48,433 bases of DNA from Verrucomicrobiales bacterium (GCA_027483345.1 JAIXUV010000115.1:1-48433); one strand, 5' to 3'. Positions 32,591 through 43,279 are shown, numbered from the stretch's first letter. Numbers and translations: made by a program. Notes: generated by a model from the letters alone, not told the origin.

Positions 32591-32917
32591 TCAGGGGATG
32601 AACGAGCAGATATACTCGCAGATGCCGGACGTCACCTCGATGTCGAAACCGGACTTGGCCGGCACCTCGAAGGTCGCTCCCGCCGCGTAGGTTTCGGTCG
32701 TTGTGGAGCCGTCCAGCTTCACCACGCACGCCCCGGCAACGATCTCCATGATCTCCGCCTTGTCCGTTCCGAAGTGGAACTTCCCCGGGTAGATCAGGCC
32801 GAGGGTCTTCTTGCTGCCGTCGGGTTGCAGGATCGTGTGGGAAACCACCTTCCCGTCGAAATACACGTTGGCCTTGGCGACGGCGGTGACGTTGCGGAAC
32901 TCGGTCGGAATCGGCAT
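32591..32917 (-). CDS. ppnP: pyrimidine/purine nucleoside phosphorylase (PpnP)
   Basis: A small (108-residue) single-domain cupin-type protein of the PpnP/YaiE family, which cleaves many nucleosides with phosphate to give the base and ribose 1-phosphate. Family features include VYFDGKVVSHTI at 18-29, GEYTF-like GKFHFGT at 45-51, AEIMEIVAGA at 54-63, and YAAGATFEVPAKSGFDIEV at 77-95. ATG at 32917 fits the family length. It is convergent with the DsrEFH-like set and divergent from hisA, with 114 bases between starts. Confidence 0.9.
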   Translation of the reverse strand: MPIPTEFRNVTAVAKANVYFDGKVVSHTILQPDGSKKTLGLIYPGKFHFGTDKAEIMEIVAGACVVKLDGSTTTETYAAGATFEVPAKSGFDIEVTSGICEYICSFIP

Positions 32918-33031
32918 CGCGGAAACCTGCCGCGCCGACGCCCCACCCAGCAACTCCGTTCTCTCCTGCAGCGCGGCTCCGATCCGGAGAGGACCACCTT
33001 TCACTGGGACCGGGATCCCTCCGACCGTAGG

Positions 33032-33811
33032 ATGACCTCCGTGTTCCGACCGTGCATCGATCTCCGGAACGGCAAGGTGGTCCAGATCGTCGGCGGGACG
33101 CTCACGGACTCCGGCGCCGGAACCCGGACCAACTTCGAATCCGACAAGCCCCCCGGCTGGTTCGCCGAACTCTACCGTCGCGACGGCCTCGTCGGCGGAC
33201 ATGTCATCGCCCTCGGCCCCGGCAACGAGTCCGCCGCCCGTGAAGCCCTCGAAGCCTGGCCCGGCGGCCTCCAGTACGGTGGCGGCGTGAACTTGGACAA
33301 CGCCGAGTCGTGGCTGGAGGCCGGCGCGGCGAAGGTGATCGTGACCTCCTGGGTGTTCCGGGAGGGCCGCCTCGACCTCGAACGCCTTCAAGACCTCGTC
33401 GCCCGCATCGGGCCCGACAGGCTGGTGCTCGACCTTTCCTGCCGCAAACGCGACGGACGCCATTGGGTGGTCACCGACCGATGGCAGAAGTTCACCGACC
33501 TCGAGGTGGACTCGGCAACCTGCTCGCGGTTGGCCGGATTCTGCTCCGAGTTCCTCGTCCACGCCGTGGACGTCGAGGGCCTCTGTCGCGGGATCGATGT
33601 CGACCTCGTACGCGACCTCGCCGCATGGAGTCCGATCGCGGCCACCTACGCCGGTGGCGCACATACGATCGGGGATCTCCGGACCGTCCATGAGGTCGGC
33701 GCCGGCCGGATCGGACTCACGATCGGCAGCGCGCTCGACATCTTCGGCGGCACGGGCGTGCGCTACTCCGACTGCGTCGCCTTCAACCAGGCGCACCGGA
33801 AGTCGCCTTGA
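33032..33811 (+). CDS. hisA: eukaryotic-type HisA isomerase (HIS6 type)
   Basis: This 259-residue (beta-alpha)8 enzyme of histidine synthesis converts ProFAR to PRFAR. It is the HIS6-type variant: CIDLRNGKVVQIVGGTLTD at the N-terminus, HVIALGPGNESAAREAL, VIVTSWVF, LDLSCRKRDGRHWVVTDRWQ and VDVEGLCRGID near the yeast HIS6 motifs, ending with SALDIFGG. The catalytic Asp near residue 9 (CIDL) and the Asp in LDLSCRK are present. ATG at 33032 has only a weak AGG upstream. No other his gene is in the window. Its stop overlaps the start of an EamA transporter (TTGA). Confidence 0.9.
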   Translation: MTSVFRPCIDLRNGKVVQIVGGTLTDSGAGTRTNFESDKPPGWFAELYRRDGLVGGHVIALGPGNESAAREALEAWPGGLQYGGGVNLDNAESWLEAGAAKVIVTSWVFREGRLDLERLQDLVARIGPDRLVLDLSCRKRDGRHWVVTDRWQKFTDLEVDSATCSRLAGFCSEFLVHAVDVEGLCRGIDVDLVRDLAAWSPIAATYAGGAHTIGDLRTVHEVGAGRIGLTIGSALDIFGGTGVRYSDCVAFNQAHRKSP

Positions 33812-34752
33812 GCGCGCCGGCTTCCATCGGCTCCCGTTCCTCCGGCTCCGGCGTGGTTCCATGGCTTTTGGCGGCCATCCTTCTCTGGGGCGCGAACAAC
33901 GTCTCACTGAAGCAGGTCCTCTCCCGTTGGCCACCGCTCTTCACCGGTTCCACCCGGTTCCTCGCCGCCGGCTTCCTGCTGCTGGCGATCGCCCGGAACC
34001 GAAGGCTCTTCGGTGACACGGTTCCCATGCCGCAAGGCCGGGGTGGCCGCCTCTGGATGGGCGGACTGCTGCTCGCGCTGTACGTGGCCGCCTGCAACTG
34101 GACCCTCCACTTTCTCCCAGCCTCCCACTTCGCCCTGCACATGGCGGTCTCACCCGCCTGGGCGCTCCTGCTCGAAGGCCGCGTCGAAGCCGCCGGCTCG
34201 GTCCGTCTCCGACGTTGGAGCGCCGTGTTCCTGACCTTCTGCGGCGTCGGCGTTTTGCTGCTGCCATCCTTGGGCTCGGACGGTTCCGGCGTCGGGCACC
34301 TGTTCGGAATCTCCACCGGACTGCTTTGGACGTTCTACAGCCGGGAATGCCGGCGCCTCGGAGAGGGCTGGTCCGGTGCCGCCGTCTCCGCGCACACCAT
34401 GTGGCGCGGCGGCCTGCTGCTCGTCCTCCCGGCCACCGTCGAGATCCTCCGGGCCCAGACCCTGCCGGTGATGGATCCGCGCACGCTGGGCTTCCACGTC
34501 TTCTGCATCACACTCGGCGGGATCGTGCCGTTCTCGCTGTGGACCCGATCACTCACCCGATGGCCCGTCTCGAAGGTGGCTCTCTTCGGAAACCTGATCC
34601 CGCTGACCACCGCGTCCTGGGACTTCCTCGTCTTCGGCACCCCCCTGTCCGCCACCTTCTGGGCGGCCACCGTGCTGATCCTCGGCGGCGTCGCCCTTTC
34701 CCAGTGGGAGATCCTCAAACAGGGCGTCCGCTGGTGGATCCCGGAGGAATAG
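33808..34752 (+). CDS. EamA/DMT-family transporter
   Basis: This 314-residue drug/metabolite transporter has about ten hydrophobic segments in two EamA repeats. Typical sequences are AAILLWGANNVSLKQ at the start, CNWTLHFLPASHFAL, and the second-repeat GGIVPFSLWTRSLTRWPVSKVALFGNLIPL. Family members export amino acids or other metabolites; the substrate here is unknown. The start is TTG at 33808, overlapping the hisA stop, which implies translational coupling. It converges on a sensor kinase gene 121 bases away. Confidence 0.85.
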   Translation: MSAPASIGSRSSGSGVVPWLLAAILLWGANNVSLKQVLSRWPPLFTGSTRFLAAGFLLLAIARNRRLFGDTVPMPQGRGGRLWMGGLLLALYVAACNWTLHFLPASHFALHMAVSPAWALLLEGRVEAAGSVRLRRWSAVFLTFCGVGVLLLPSLGSDGSGVGHLFGISTGLLWTFYSRECRRLGEGWSGAAVSAHTMWRGGLLLVLPATVEILRAQTLPVMDPRTLGFHVFCITLGGIVPFSLWTRSLTRWPVSKVALFGNLIPLTTASWDFLVFGTPLSATFWAATVLILGGVALSQWEILKQGVRWWIPEE

Positions 34753-34873
34753 CGCCGTCGCTCGCGCTCTTCGGGCAACCTCCGATGTAGTCCTTGAAGC
34801 GTCGGAGTCATTTCCTCAAGGGTCGCGGCGGAAGGCAAATCACTGAAATCGTCTGCGAGCAGACTGATGCGAT

Positions 34874-37800
34874 TCAAGAGGTCCGGTTCTTCCACTCCGT
34901 GTCCTCCGAGCCCCTGTGGCCACCTCCCGTTGCCCCTGACAAACGTTCGCGGAGTGCGCCCATACGGAAGCCGGCGGCAAGCTGTTCCAGCTCGACGAGG
35001 AACTGGACTTGGTCCGGGTGGATCGACTTCAGGCGGAGGATCTCACGACGCAGCAGGCTGACGTCGCCCCGGTTGGCTGCCTCCCGAAGGACCTCCAATT
35101 CCCCGTCGGGCAACCCGGTCGGAATGTCGGCGGCATTCACCTTCGGATCCGTTCCCCAGGCCGCCGTCCCAGCCCCCGATGGTGCCATCGCCCCTTCACC
35201 CAGGATCCACGGAACCGGCAGCTGCTGGCGAAGCAGCTCGTGGAGCTCCTCCTCCTTGAACGGCTTGGGCAGGAAACCGTGGGCTCCCGCACGCAGGGCA
35301 TCCTCGCGGTTGAATCCAAGGACCGACGCCGAGGTGGCGATCAGGCGAGCACGGAACCCCGGCATGGCGACCAGTCGACGCGTCAACTCGAAGCCGTCCA
35401 TGCCCGGCATCCGGAGGTCGAGCAGGACCAGCGCCGGACAGCACTTCCCGGATTCCAGCAGCGTCAACGCCGCCCGTCCGTCGGCGGCTTCGGTGACCCG
35501 GAAATCCAGCGGCTCCAGGAACTCCCGCAGCAGGCGCCGATTGACTTCGAGGTCGTCCACCAACAACACCTCCAACCGTGGCCCGTCGTAGCCGGTGATC
35601 CGGACGACGGCCCCCGTCGGCGCAACCGCCGCCTCGGCCGACGCCAGCGGGACCGAGAAACGGAACTCGCTGCCGCGTCCGGGTTCGCTCGCGACCCGGA
35701 TCTCGCCGCCCATGAGGCCGACCAGATGCTGGCTGATGGCGAGTCCCAGTCCCGCACCCTGCTCCTGTGGACGTCCCTGCTCGGCCTGCGAGAAGGGCTT
35801 GAAAAGGCGAGCCACATCCTCGGCCGCCATTCCGGGTCCGGTGTCGGCCACCACGAATTCAACTTGGCCGGACTGGGATCCACGCACCGTCAGGGTCACT
35901 TCGCCCACCCGGGTGAACTTCACGGCATTGCCCAGGAGGTTCTCGAGCACCTGACGCAGCCGTTTGGCGTCCCCAAAGACGGCATTGTCGGTCAGGGCCT
36001 CCACATGGACCCGGAAGACCAAGCCCCGTTGCAGCGCCCGCTGAGAGAAACCCGGCTCGATGTCCCGTAGCAGGTCGCGGAGCACGAACGGCGCGGGCCG
36101 CAACTCCACCCGGCCCGCCTCGACCCGGGCCAGGTCGAGCACGTCGTTGATCAGGCCGAGAAGGTGGTCGCCGCTGGAACCGATCACCCGGAGCCGTTCA
36201 CGGTTCCGGTCCGACTGTTCCGGCTCGCGGGCCAGGAGCTGGGCGAAGCCGAGGATGCCGTTCAAGGGCGTCCGCAGCTCGTGGCTCATGTTGGCGAGGA
36301 ACCGCGACTTGGCCCGGCTGGCTTCCTCGGCGACGTCCCGAGCGGTCGCGAGTTCCTGCGTGCGTCGGGCGACGAGTTCCTCCAAGCGGAGACGCTCCCG
36401 CTCGAGCTGGGCCAGCCGTTGCCGCAGGAACCCCCAGACCAAAAGGCCGGCCAAGAGGACATAGCCCGCGTAGGCCGCAACGGTCCGGTACCACGGCGGC
36501 ACGATCACGAAGCCGTACGCCGCCACAGGTGTCCGCCGCAGCAGGCGGTCCACGGCCCGCACCTCGAAACGGTAACTTCCGTCCGGGAGTCCGCTCCATT
36601 CCTTGGCCAACGCGACCGATGGCTCGCTCCACCCAGCATCCCATCCTGTCAGGCGCGTCTCGAAACGCAGCGAAGCACCGGGCTCGAATTCCGGAGCGGA
36701 CCACTCGAATCGGACTGCGCCCCGATCCCACCTCCACAGGTCGTCGCCGGACAGGCTCGCCGCCTCCCGGAGCCCACCGTCCCGCAACCGACGCCGCAGT
36801 CGCACTTCCGGCAGTTCCCGCGGCGGATCCATCCTGCCCAACGCGATCCGGACCATCGGGCCGTCGCCCTTGGCCCAGAGGACACCGCCTTCCGCGTCGT
36901 CTTCGAAATGCAGCAACATCGCCCCATGGCCACCCAACGCCGCCTGGACCGACGCCGCGAACGGTGTGAAAGCCAGTCGACCGTCCGGACCGGATCGGTG
37001 TCGCCCCAGCAGCGATGTCCCCCCGCCGACAATCACGGAGACGAATCCCTCGCCGCCCTTCCCATCCACCGCCGAAGTCACCCGATCCACGGGTTTTCCA
37101 CCGTACTGGAGGCGGTTCTCATCCACCCATCGCCCGCCCCCATCCCGCCGCTTCTGACCGGCCGGCGTGGACGCGGTCGGTCCGCCTGGCAGGAGGAGCA
37201 GACGCACCGGCCCGCTGGCGGATCCCGTCGGCGTGGACCACTCCAAGGTCAGGTCCGAGGATTCCCCAGCGACCGACCAGATCCTTCCGTCCCCGGTTCC
37301 GCAGAGCATGGCCTCGCCATGCTCCAACATGGAATGGACCGGCCCGGAGTTCGTCCAATGACGGAGTTCCCGGACCGCGGCTTCGGCGGACAACTCCGAG
37401 ACGCCCAGTCCCGCAAAGCCACCCGACCAAAGCCGTGACGGCTCCCGGACCGACCGGAGCAGGACCTCATGACACCGCGGAGCCGAGATCGGCGGTAGCG
37501 CCGTGGGGATCTTGGATCCCGGTTTCGTCATGTACCGGAACAGGCCCTCGGTATGTCCGATCAGGATCCGTTCATCGACCACGACGCATCCGCGGGGTTC
37601 CGAAAGGTCCACGCCGGAGATGCCCAATGTGAGTCGACCCGGAATCAGCTTGTTCCACGGGCCGAAGACCCGAAATCCGTCGCCGATGCTCACATGGAGG
37701 TCGCCGCGCCAACGCAGCATCCCGTGGATCGGCCCGTCGAGCATGGAGTCCCGCTCTCCCAGCCAGGACAAACCGCGCCGGTGTGCGAACTGCGTGATGC

Positions 37801-38767
37801 CGCGGCGGGTGGCGAACCACAGGTCGCCCCGGGAATCCTCCAGCGAGGCCACCACTTCGCCGTCACTGAGGCCGTCCTCCGGGGTGAACACCTCCACGAC
37901 CCGGCCGGTCGGCGTGACCACCACCGCACCTGCCCCATCCCGACCGAGCAGCAGGTTGCCGTCCCTCAGCCGGATCGCGGAATTGATCCAGCCACCGCCA
38001 GGAAGCGCCTGAAACTCCTCGCCGATGGACCGCACTTCTTCGCCCACCAGCTTCAGGGGCCCGGCTCGACGCCAAGCAAGAAGGAAGGAACCGTCCGGCT
38101 CGGGGAACAGGCCGTAGGGCTGATCCCGAGCCACAGCCCGGTTCGTGACCCACGCCTGGAACCCCGAACCATCCCAACGCATCAGCCCAACCCGCGTTCC
38201 ATGCAGGAACGGCCGTCCGTCGGCGACGAGCAAGACCAGCGGACCAGCGCCTGGGTTCCGGTACGCCTTCAGCTCTGGTTCCTTCCAACGGAACACCCGG
38301 GTCTCCCCGCCCAGCCAGATCTCGTCCCCGATGCGATACGCCTGCCAGATCGCTCCGAAATCACGGTCCGACGGATCCAGCCGGTCCGAAAGCGATTCGT
38401 AGTTCCATCCGCCGGATCCCCGTCGGGTCAGGATTCCGAATCCACCGGTTCCGGCGATGACGATGCGCCCGCCACCGGCGTCCACGATCGCACGGATGTG
38501 CGCAACCGGAGTCTCATCCGCCCGCCATGCCGATCCGTCGAACTCGATGATCTTCCGTCCTGAGGCGAACAGCATGGTGCCCCAAGGGGACTCGACCACC
38601 GCCCCGACTTGAGCATCCCCACCGTAGTCCTGGGGCATGAATGCACGACCCCAAGGGCGGGCCCTCTCGCTCGGGAGCAGATCGGCTCCCCAAAGTCGGA
38701 AGGCCAAAGTCAGGACCAACCACGAGATGAGTCGGGTGATTCCATTGAGATGGCGAAGTGCGGACAT
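34874..38767 (-). CDS. hybrid sensor histidine kinase with periplasmic beta-propeller
   Basis: This 1297-residue kinase has a signal/anchor (residues 10-27), then about 640 residues of propeller repeats ([12 protein letters not shown]-type blades) and a Y_Y_Y domain near 680-740. A membrane helix lies near 755-778, followed by a coiled coil ([21 protein letters not shown]). HisKA has its His in [12 protein letters not shown] near 825, and HATPase_c follows ([25 protein letters not shown]). A receiver starts at [10 protein letters not shown] near 1060 with phospho-Asp in [13 protein letters not shown]-terminal Hpt-like helical stretch is possible, but no clear Hpt His is seen. There is no DNA-binding HTH, so it needs a separate output. 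ATG at 38767 has GGAG 6 bases upstream. The ligand is unknown; periplasmic propellers of this kind often sense sugars. Confidence 0.92.
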   Translation of the reverse strand: MSALRHLNGITRLISWLVLTLAFRLWGADLLPSERARPWGRAFMPQDYGGDAQVGAVVESPWGTMLFASGRKIIEFDGSAWRADETPVAHIRAIVDAGGGRIVIAGTGGFGILTRRGSGGWNYESLSDRLDPSDRDFGAIWQAYRIGDEIWLGGETRVFRWKEPELKAYRNPGAGPLVLLVADGRPFLHGTRVGLMRWDGSGFQAWVTNRAVARDQPYGLFPEPDGSFLLAWRRAGPLKLVGEEVRSIGEEFQALPGGGWINSAIRLRDGNLLLGRDGAGAVVVTPTGRVVEVFTPEDGLSDGEVVASLEDSRGDLWFATRRGITQFAHRRGLSWLGERDSMLDGPIHGMLRWRGDLHVSIGDGFRVFGPWNKLIPGRLTLGISGVDLSEPRGCVVVDERILIGHTEGLFRYMTKPGSKIPTALPPISAPRCHEVLLRSVREPSRLWSGGFAGLGVSELSAEAAVRELRHWTNSGPVHSMLEHGEAMLCGTGDGRIWSVAGESSDLTLEWSTPTGSASGPVRLLLLPGGPTASTPAGQKRRDGGGRWVDENRLQYGGKPVDRVTSAVDGKGGEGFVSVIVGGGTSLLGRHRSGPDGRLAFTPFAASVQAALGGHGAMLLHFEDDAEGGVLWAKGDGPMVRIALGRMDPPRELPEVRLRRRLRDGGLREAASLSGDDLWRWDRGAVRFEWSAPEFEPGASLRFETRLTGWDAGWSEPSVALAKEWSGLPDGSYRFEVRAVDRLLRRTPVAAYGFVIVPPWYRTVAAYAGYVLLAGLLVWGFLRQRLAQLERERLRLEELVARRTQELATARDVAEEASRAKSRFLANMSHELRTPLNGILGFAQLLAREPEQSDRNRERLRVIGSSGDHLLGLINDVLDLARVEAGRVELRPAPFVLRDLLRDIEPGFSQRALQRGLVFRVHVEALTDNAVFGDAKRLRQVLENLLGNAVKFTRVGEVTLTVRGSQSGQVEFVVADTGPGMAAEDVARLFKPFSQAEQGRPQEQGAGLGLAISQHLVGLMGGEIRVASEPGRGSEFRFSVPLASAEAAVAPTGAVVRITGYDGPRLEVLLVDDLEVNRRLLREFLEPLDFRVTEAADGRAALTLLESGKCCPALVLLDLRMPGMDGFELTRRLVAMPGFRARLIATSASVLGFNREDALRAGAHGFLPKPFKEEELHELLRQQLPVPWILGEGAMAPSGAGTAAWGTDPKVNAADIPTGLPDGELEVLREAANRGDVSLLRREILRLKSIHPDQVQFLVELEQLAAGFRMGALRERLSGATGGGHRGSEDTEWKNRTS

Positions 38768-38807
38768 CGGCCTCTCCACACGATGTGGATCCCGCACCAC
38801 TCCGACA

Positions 38808-38914
38808 ATCTCCGCAATTCCCACAGGGCAAACATCCACAGAGATCGAAGATCTCCACCAATCCCTCCCCGTTGAGCCCCAATCTGCGTCCATCTGAGAC
38901 ATCTGCGGATGTCC
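38808..38914. repeat. possible dispersed intergenic repeat
   Basis: The gap between the SNF2 and kinase genes contains ATCTGCGTCC, ATCTGAGAC and ATCTGCGGAT in tandem (38882-38910), each about 10 bases, with a related ATCCACAGAGATCGAAGATC upstream (38838-38857). The ATCTGCG/ATCTGAG series resembles an intergenic repeat I recall from many Verrucomicrobia and Planctomycetes genomes. Only one copy is present here, so membership cannot be shown from this window. Confidence 0.45.
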
Positions 38915-38946
38915 CCGCGCGAAGTAGCTCCATCGATCGGAAACGC

Positions 38947-38989
38947 AAAACCGCCGTCGGCGGATCCTGAATGGACCCGGCGACGGCGG
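38947..38989 (-). terminator. terminator of the SNF2 gene
   Basis: CCGCCGTCG (38951-38959) pairs with CGACGGCGG (38981-38989) over a 21-base loop, and on the leftward strand TTTTGCG follows. It lies 26 bases past the SNF2 stop. The large loop lowers confidence. Confidence 0.5.
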
Positions 38990-39015
38990 CGTGGGATCGG
39001 CAGAGACGACCGGGG

Positions 39016-42000
39016 TCAGTCCTCGCTGAAGAGGTACTCGAGGTCGTCCTTGCTGAGGTTGCTGGCGAAGCCCTCCTCGCCGAGGACGTCGGCGATGGTG
39101 GCGGACTTCCTCTGCTGCAGCTCCCAGATCTTCTCCTCGACCGTTCCCGGAGTGATGAGGCGGTAGGCCATCACAGTCTGGGTCTGGCCGATGCGGTGGG
39201 AGCGGTCGATGGCCTGGGCCTCGACGGCAGGGTTCCACCACGGGTCGTACAGGACGACGTAGGACGCGTTGGTGAGGTTGAGGCCGGTGCCCGCGGCTCG
39301 GAGCGACAGGAGGAACACGCACGGCTCCGGATCGGCCTGGAAGGCGTTGACCACCTCCATGCGGCCCTTGGTCTCGCCCGTGAGGATGTGCGTCTTGATG
39401 CCCCGCTCGCGGCAGGCGGCCTCGAGCAGCTTCAGCATCTCCACGAACTGCGAGAACAGCAGCACCTTGTTCCCGGACGCCAGGATCGGCTCGAAGAGCT
39501 CGAACAGGGTCTCGGTCTTGCCCGACGGGGCGTCGTTGCCGACGAGCCGAGGATGGCAGCAGATCTGGCGCAGGCGGGTGAGCGCCGCGAGGACGTGCAT
39601 CTTGGACTTGGCCACGCCCTTCTCCTGCATGGTCTTCATCACCTGCTCGCGGCTGCGGCGCAGCTCCGCGAGGTAGAGCTTGCGCTGTTCCTCGTCGAGC
39701 TCGCTGTCGCGGCGTTCCTCGATGCGGTCCGGGAGGTCCTTCGCGACCTGCTTCTTCACGCGGCGCAGCATGATCGGACGCAGGCGCGCACTCAGACGCT
39801 TGCGCTTCGCGGCGCCGTCCCACTCGGGACCCTCGCCCTTCGACTCGTAGGTCTCGATGAAGTTCTGCTGGTTGCCCAGGTAGGCCGGCTGCGAGAAGTC
39901 GACGATCGACCACAGGTCGAGCATCCGGTTCTCCAACGGCGTTCCAGTCAGGGCGAGGCGGTGGTCCGCCTCGATCTCCTTCACCGCGACGGTCACCTGC
40001 GCCGTCGGGTTCTTGATGAACTGCGCCTCGTCCAAGACCAGCGCGTGGAAGCGGAACTTGCCCAACTCCTCCAGGTCGCGCCGGAGGATCGCGTAGTTGG
40101 TCACCACGATGTCGTACTCCGGGATCTGCTTCCGGAGGTTGTGACGCTGCTGGCCCGACTGCAGCACGAGGACCTTGAGTCCCGGCGCGAACTTCTCCGC
40201 CTCGCGGCGCCAGTTGTGCAGCACGGACGCAGGACACAGCACCAAGGACGGCTTGCGGTCCTTCTTCGGCGCACGCTCATGGAGCCACATCAGCCAGGTG
40301 AGCGTCTGCAGGGTCTTTCCGAGACCCATGTCGTCCGCAAGGATGCCGCCGAGGCGGAGCCGGACGAGGTTGGCGAGGAAGTTGAAGCCATCCTGCTGGT
40401 ACGGACGCAGGTCGGCGACGATTCCCGCGGGTAGCGGCGTCTCCGGCACGCCCTTGAAGTTGGCGAGCTTGGCCCGGAGCTCGGCGACCGCCTTGCCCGC
40501 CCCAAGCCCCTCGATGGTCGCGTCGTCCAGCTGGGTCGCGTGGATGAGGGAAGCCTTCTGCGCATCGGCCGAGAGCCCGTCGAGCCCGAGGGTCGCGGCG
40601 GTCTCATGGGCCTTGCGGTTCGCGTCGGTGTCGATCTCCACCCAGCCGCCATCGGGCAGCTTGACGAAGCGCGAGGTCGAGGCGGCCAGGCGTTCGACGT
40701 CGGCCCGGGTGAGCTTGAGTCCCTCGGCCTCCCACTCGGCGCATACCGACAGCCAATCGATGCCGGATCCGCGGAGGACCAGCTTCGGCTTCACGAGGCG
40801 CCGGCTCAGGAATAGGCGTTGGAAACTGGGATTGCCGAGGTACTCGGCGTCGGTCGGCCGGTCACCCCACGCGGTCGCCAGCTGGGAAAGGCAGTTCTCG
40901 TTCGCATCCAGCACCCAGAGCCCGGGTTCCGGGGTGAACCAGTCGGCGCGCTGGAGCCAGTGGATCGCGGGCATCAGCCGCGGATCGTCGAGCAGCTCGG
41001 GTCTCGAGTCGCCGGCGCGGCGTTCCACGACGCGCGTCCACTCGTGTCCGTTCCACTGCCACTCCGAACCGTCCTTGTCGCTCACCGCCAACAGGCGAAC
41101 CCGGACGACTTCGTCGGCCAGTTCGAAGGTGAACTTGGGCTTCGCCGGATGGGTCTCGCAGAGCTCTTCCCACCGGGCGTTCGGTTGCTCCTTGGCCTGG
41201 GTGCGACGGAGCTCCGTCAGTAGGCGCTGCGAAAGGCGCTTCACGGGAACCACCGGGCGCTCGGCCCAAGGTCCCAGCAGCGCCGGCGGCGGCGCGTTGC
41301 GCAGGACGAAGAACTCGCCCTCCACCAAGACCAGTGGCGGCTCACCCACGAAGAAGCGTGCTTCCTGCAGCCGGTGCTCCGTCCCGTCCGGCAACGCCAG
41401 CACGTGGGTGAAGCTCATCTCCTCGTCGATGGTTTCCAGACGCGGTTTCAGCTCGGCGACACGGCCCACGAACTGGAGGCTCAGCCCCTTGCCCAGCAGT
41501 TCCAGGCGGTTGCCGTGGGCCCACTTCGCCAGCCAGGTCAACAGGTCCGGCCCGTCGAGCACCAGCAGTTCGCCGGCCTTCACCTTGCCGCCCCAGTGTC
41601 CGTGCAGCCAGTCGATCACCTGCCAGTCCTCGGCGGGGAACAGTTCGGCCTCATGGGCGGCCCGAGTCCGGAGGTCGCACAGTTCCGGCAGGAAACGTTC
41701 CTTCTCCCCGGAACGGGAACGGAAGAGGAAGAAGTGGACCGACAACCGCCACTGGTTCACCGCCGCGTCGTCCCGCGTCGGTTCGCAGACCACCCGCAAC
41801 GCCGCCCGCGGCGAGTCCAGGTGGGTGTGGTTCGGCGGGAAGAGCCAGTTCTCCAGTTCCTGTACGAAGCCGGTCTCCTTCTCCGACTGCTCGACCTCGG
41901 CAAACTTCTCGAAGTTGGCGTACTGCAGCAGCTCGGTCGGCAGCGAACGGTTGTTCCTCAGGAACAGCATCGCCACCTCCTCGAGCCGCGGACGCCCCGT

Positions 42001-42291
42001 CGACTGCTGCATCCGGGGCCACCATTCGGTCTGCCCGAAGTCCTTCCGGTTCAGCGCCAGCTTCTCCAGGTAGTCGTCGAGCAGCAGGTAGGCCCGCTGG
42101 GGATCGGTGCAGGTGGCGAAGAGCTTCAACACCGCCTCCCGTTCGCTGACCTTCTCCTTGGAGTCCGAGAGCTCCCGCCGGAGGTCCGCGAACGAACCGT
42201 AGGTCGTGGTCAGCACCTTGTGGTGCGCGTCGTATCGGGAACTGGCCGCGGATTTGTTGGCCACCGCGGTTTTTCGGACATTTCTCGCCAT
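39016..42291 (-). CDS. SNF2/Swi2-family helicase-like ATPase
   Basis: This 1091-residue protein has its SNF2 ATPase in the C-terminal half. Motifs are DDMGLGKT (Walker A region), LVLDEAQ (motif II), [10 protein letters not shown] (motif III), [12 protein letters not shown], and [21 protein letters not shown] (motifs V-VI). The N-terminal 600 residues hold a SNF2-associated region. Bacterial SNF2 proteins remodel protein-DNA complexes or clear RNA polymerase, but the role of this one is unknown. ATG at 42291 is preferred over 42366 because GGAAAG lies 8 bases upstream. It is not next to restriction or anti-phage genes, so a defence role is not suggested. Confidence 0.93.
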   Translation of the reverse strand: MARNVRKTAVANKSAASSRYDAHHKVLTTTYGSFADLRRELSDSKEKVSEREAVLKLFATCTDPQRAYLLLDDYLEKLALNRKDFGQTEWWPRMQQSTGRPRLEEVAMLFLRNNRSLPTELLQYANFEKFAEVEQSEKETGFVQELENWLFPPNHTHLDSPRAALRVVCEPTRDDAAVNQWRLSVHFFLFRSRSGEKERFLPELCDLRTRAAHEAELFPAEDWQVIDWLHGHWGGKVKAGELLVLDGPDLLTWLAKWAHGNRLELLGKGLSLQFVGRVAELKPRLETIDEEMSFTHVLALPDGTEHRLQEARFFVGEPPLVLVEGEFFVLRNAPPPALLGPWAERPVVPVKRLSQRLLTELRRTQAKEQPNARWEELCETHPAKPKFTFELADEVVRVRLLAVSDKDGSEWQWNGHEWTRVVERRAGDSRPELLDDPRLMPAIHWLQRADWFTPEPGLWVLDANENCLSQLATAWGDRPTDAEYLGNPSFQRLFLSRRLVKPKLVLRGSGIDWLSVCAEWEAEGLKLTRADVERLAASTSRFVKLPDGGWVEIDTDANRKAHETAATLGLDGLSADAQKASLIHATQLDDATIEGLGAGKAVAELRAKLANFKGVPETPLPAGIVADLRPYQQDGFNFLANLVRLRLGGILADDMGLGKTLQTLTWLMWLHERAPKKDRKPSLVLCPASVLHNWRREAEKFAPGLKVLVLQSGQQRHNLRKQIPEYDIVVTNYAILRRDLEELGKFRFHALVLDEAQFIKNPTAQVTVAVKEIEADHRLALTGTPLENRMLDLWSIVDFSQPAYLGNQQNFIETYESKGEGPEWDGAAKRKRLSARLRPIMLRRVKKQVAKDLPDRIEERRDSELDEEQRKLYLAELRRSREQVMKTMQEKGVAKSKMHVLAALTRLRQICCHPRLVGNDAPSGKTETLFELFEPILASGNKVLLFSQFVEMLKLLEAACRERGIKTHILTGETKGRMEVVNAFQADPEPCVFLLSLRAAGTGLNLTNASYVVLYDPWWNPAVEAQAIDRSHRIGQTQTVMAYRLITPGTVEEKIWELQQRKSATIADVLGEEGFASNLSKDDLEYLFSED

Positions 42292-42456
42292 GATTTCTTT
42301 CCAAGCAGTCCGGAACGGTTCCGGTACGTCCCTGATGTTGTCGTCAGGATAAGCCGCCCCGGTCAACAGGAATCACCGTCCCACCCATGTCGGCACCGGA
42401 CCGTTTGCCGATCCGGAAGGTCGATCCTACGATCGGCCCGTCCGATTCCTCCACCC

Positions 42457-43107
42457 ATGAACACGATCCCTCCCGAACAGCTCATCCAGAACCTCCAGTG
42501 GCGCTACGCCACCAAGAAGTTCGATCCCTCCGCCCGGATTCCCGCGCCGGTCTGGGCCGCCCTGGAGCAGTCCCTGGTCCTCGCCCCTTCCAGCTTCGGC
42601 CTCCAGCCGTGGAAGTTCCTCGTGGTCGACGATCCCGCCCTCCGCGCCCAGCTGGAGCCCAAGTCCTGGGGGCAGAAGCAGATCACCGAGGCCTCGCACA
42701 TGGTGGTGTTCACCGTCCGCACCGGTCTCGACGAAGCCCATGTGGACCGCTTCCTCGACTCGCAGGTCGCCCTCCGCGGCGGCACCCGGGAAGCCCTGGC
42801 GGGTTACAGGGGAATGATCCTCAACAGTCTCAACGGCGCCCGCACCGCCGGCCGCCTCGACACCTGGCAGACCCACCAGGTCTACATCGCCCTCGGCCAA
42901 TTCATGACCGCGGCCGCACTTCTTGGCGTCGACGCCTGTCCCATGGAAGGCATCGAGCCCGCCGCCTACGACTCCATCCTCGGACTCGAGGGAACCGGCT
43001 ACCGCACCGTCGTGGTCTGCACCGCGGGTTACCGCTCGGCCGACGACAAGTACGCCTCGCTGCCCAAGGTCCGGTTCCCGACCGCCGAGGTGATCCGCCA
43101 CGTCTGA
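42457..43107 (+). CDS. NAD(P)H-dependent nitroreductase-family protein
   Basis: This 216-residue flavoprotein of the NfsB-like nitroreductase family has WRYATKKFDPSA at 15-26, APSSFGLQPWKFLVV at 43-57, the central helix QVYIALGQFMTAAALLGVDACPMEG at about 141-165 and VVVCTAGYRS near 190-199. FMN-binding Arg/Lys and Ser residues are in place. It would reduce nitroaromatics, quinones or a related physiological substrate. ATG at 42457 has a pyrimidine-rich leader and no Shine-Dalgarno sequence. It is divergent from the SNF2 gene (165 bases) and followed by a good terminator. Confidence 0.9.
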   Translation: MNTIPPEQLIQNLQWRYATKKFDPSARIPAPVWAALEQSLVLAPSSFGLQPWKFLVVDDPALRAQLEPKSWGQKQITEASHMVVFTVRTGLDEAHVDRFLDSQVALRGGTREALAGYRGMILNSLNGARTAGRLDTWQTHQVYIALGQFMTAAALLGVDACPMEGIEPAAYDSILGLEGTGYRTVVVCTAGYRSADDKYASLPKVRFPTAEVIRHV

Positions 43108-43118
43108 TCCGTTTCCTG

Positions 43119-43154
43119 ACGGCCTCGGGCGCACACCCGAGGCCGTTCCTTTTT
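43119..43154 (+). terminator. intrinsic terminator after the nitroreductase gene
   Basis: GGCCTCGGG and CCCGAGGCC form a perfect 9-bp stem with a 6-base loop, extended by two further pairs, followed by GTTCCTTTTT. Confidence 0.88.
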
Positions 43155-43279
43155 CCCCACCAGCCGTCCAGCCGCAGTTCGGTCCGACTCGCCACTCAAG
43201 CCGCGTTCAGGTCCTGCCGATGCACCACGATGGGCCCCCCGCCCGAATCCCGGGTGGGAGGCACCGGAAACCGTCGTCC

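Noticed and set aside
34874-40237. An uninterrupted 1787-codon leftward frame covering the kinase and part of the SNF2 gene
   Set aside because: The upstream 490 codons lie in another frame of the SNF2 gene and the gap and are low-complexity Arg/Pro/Ala/Gly; the kinase has a good signal, start and Shine-Dalgarno sequence at 38767.
42292-42366. Earlier SNF2 start at ATG 42366
   Set aside because: The added 25 residues have no family likeness, and GGAAAG sits correctly ahead of ATG 42291.
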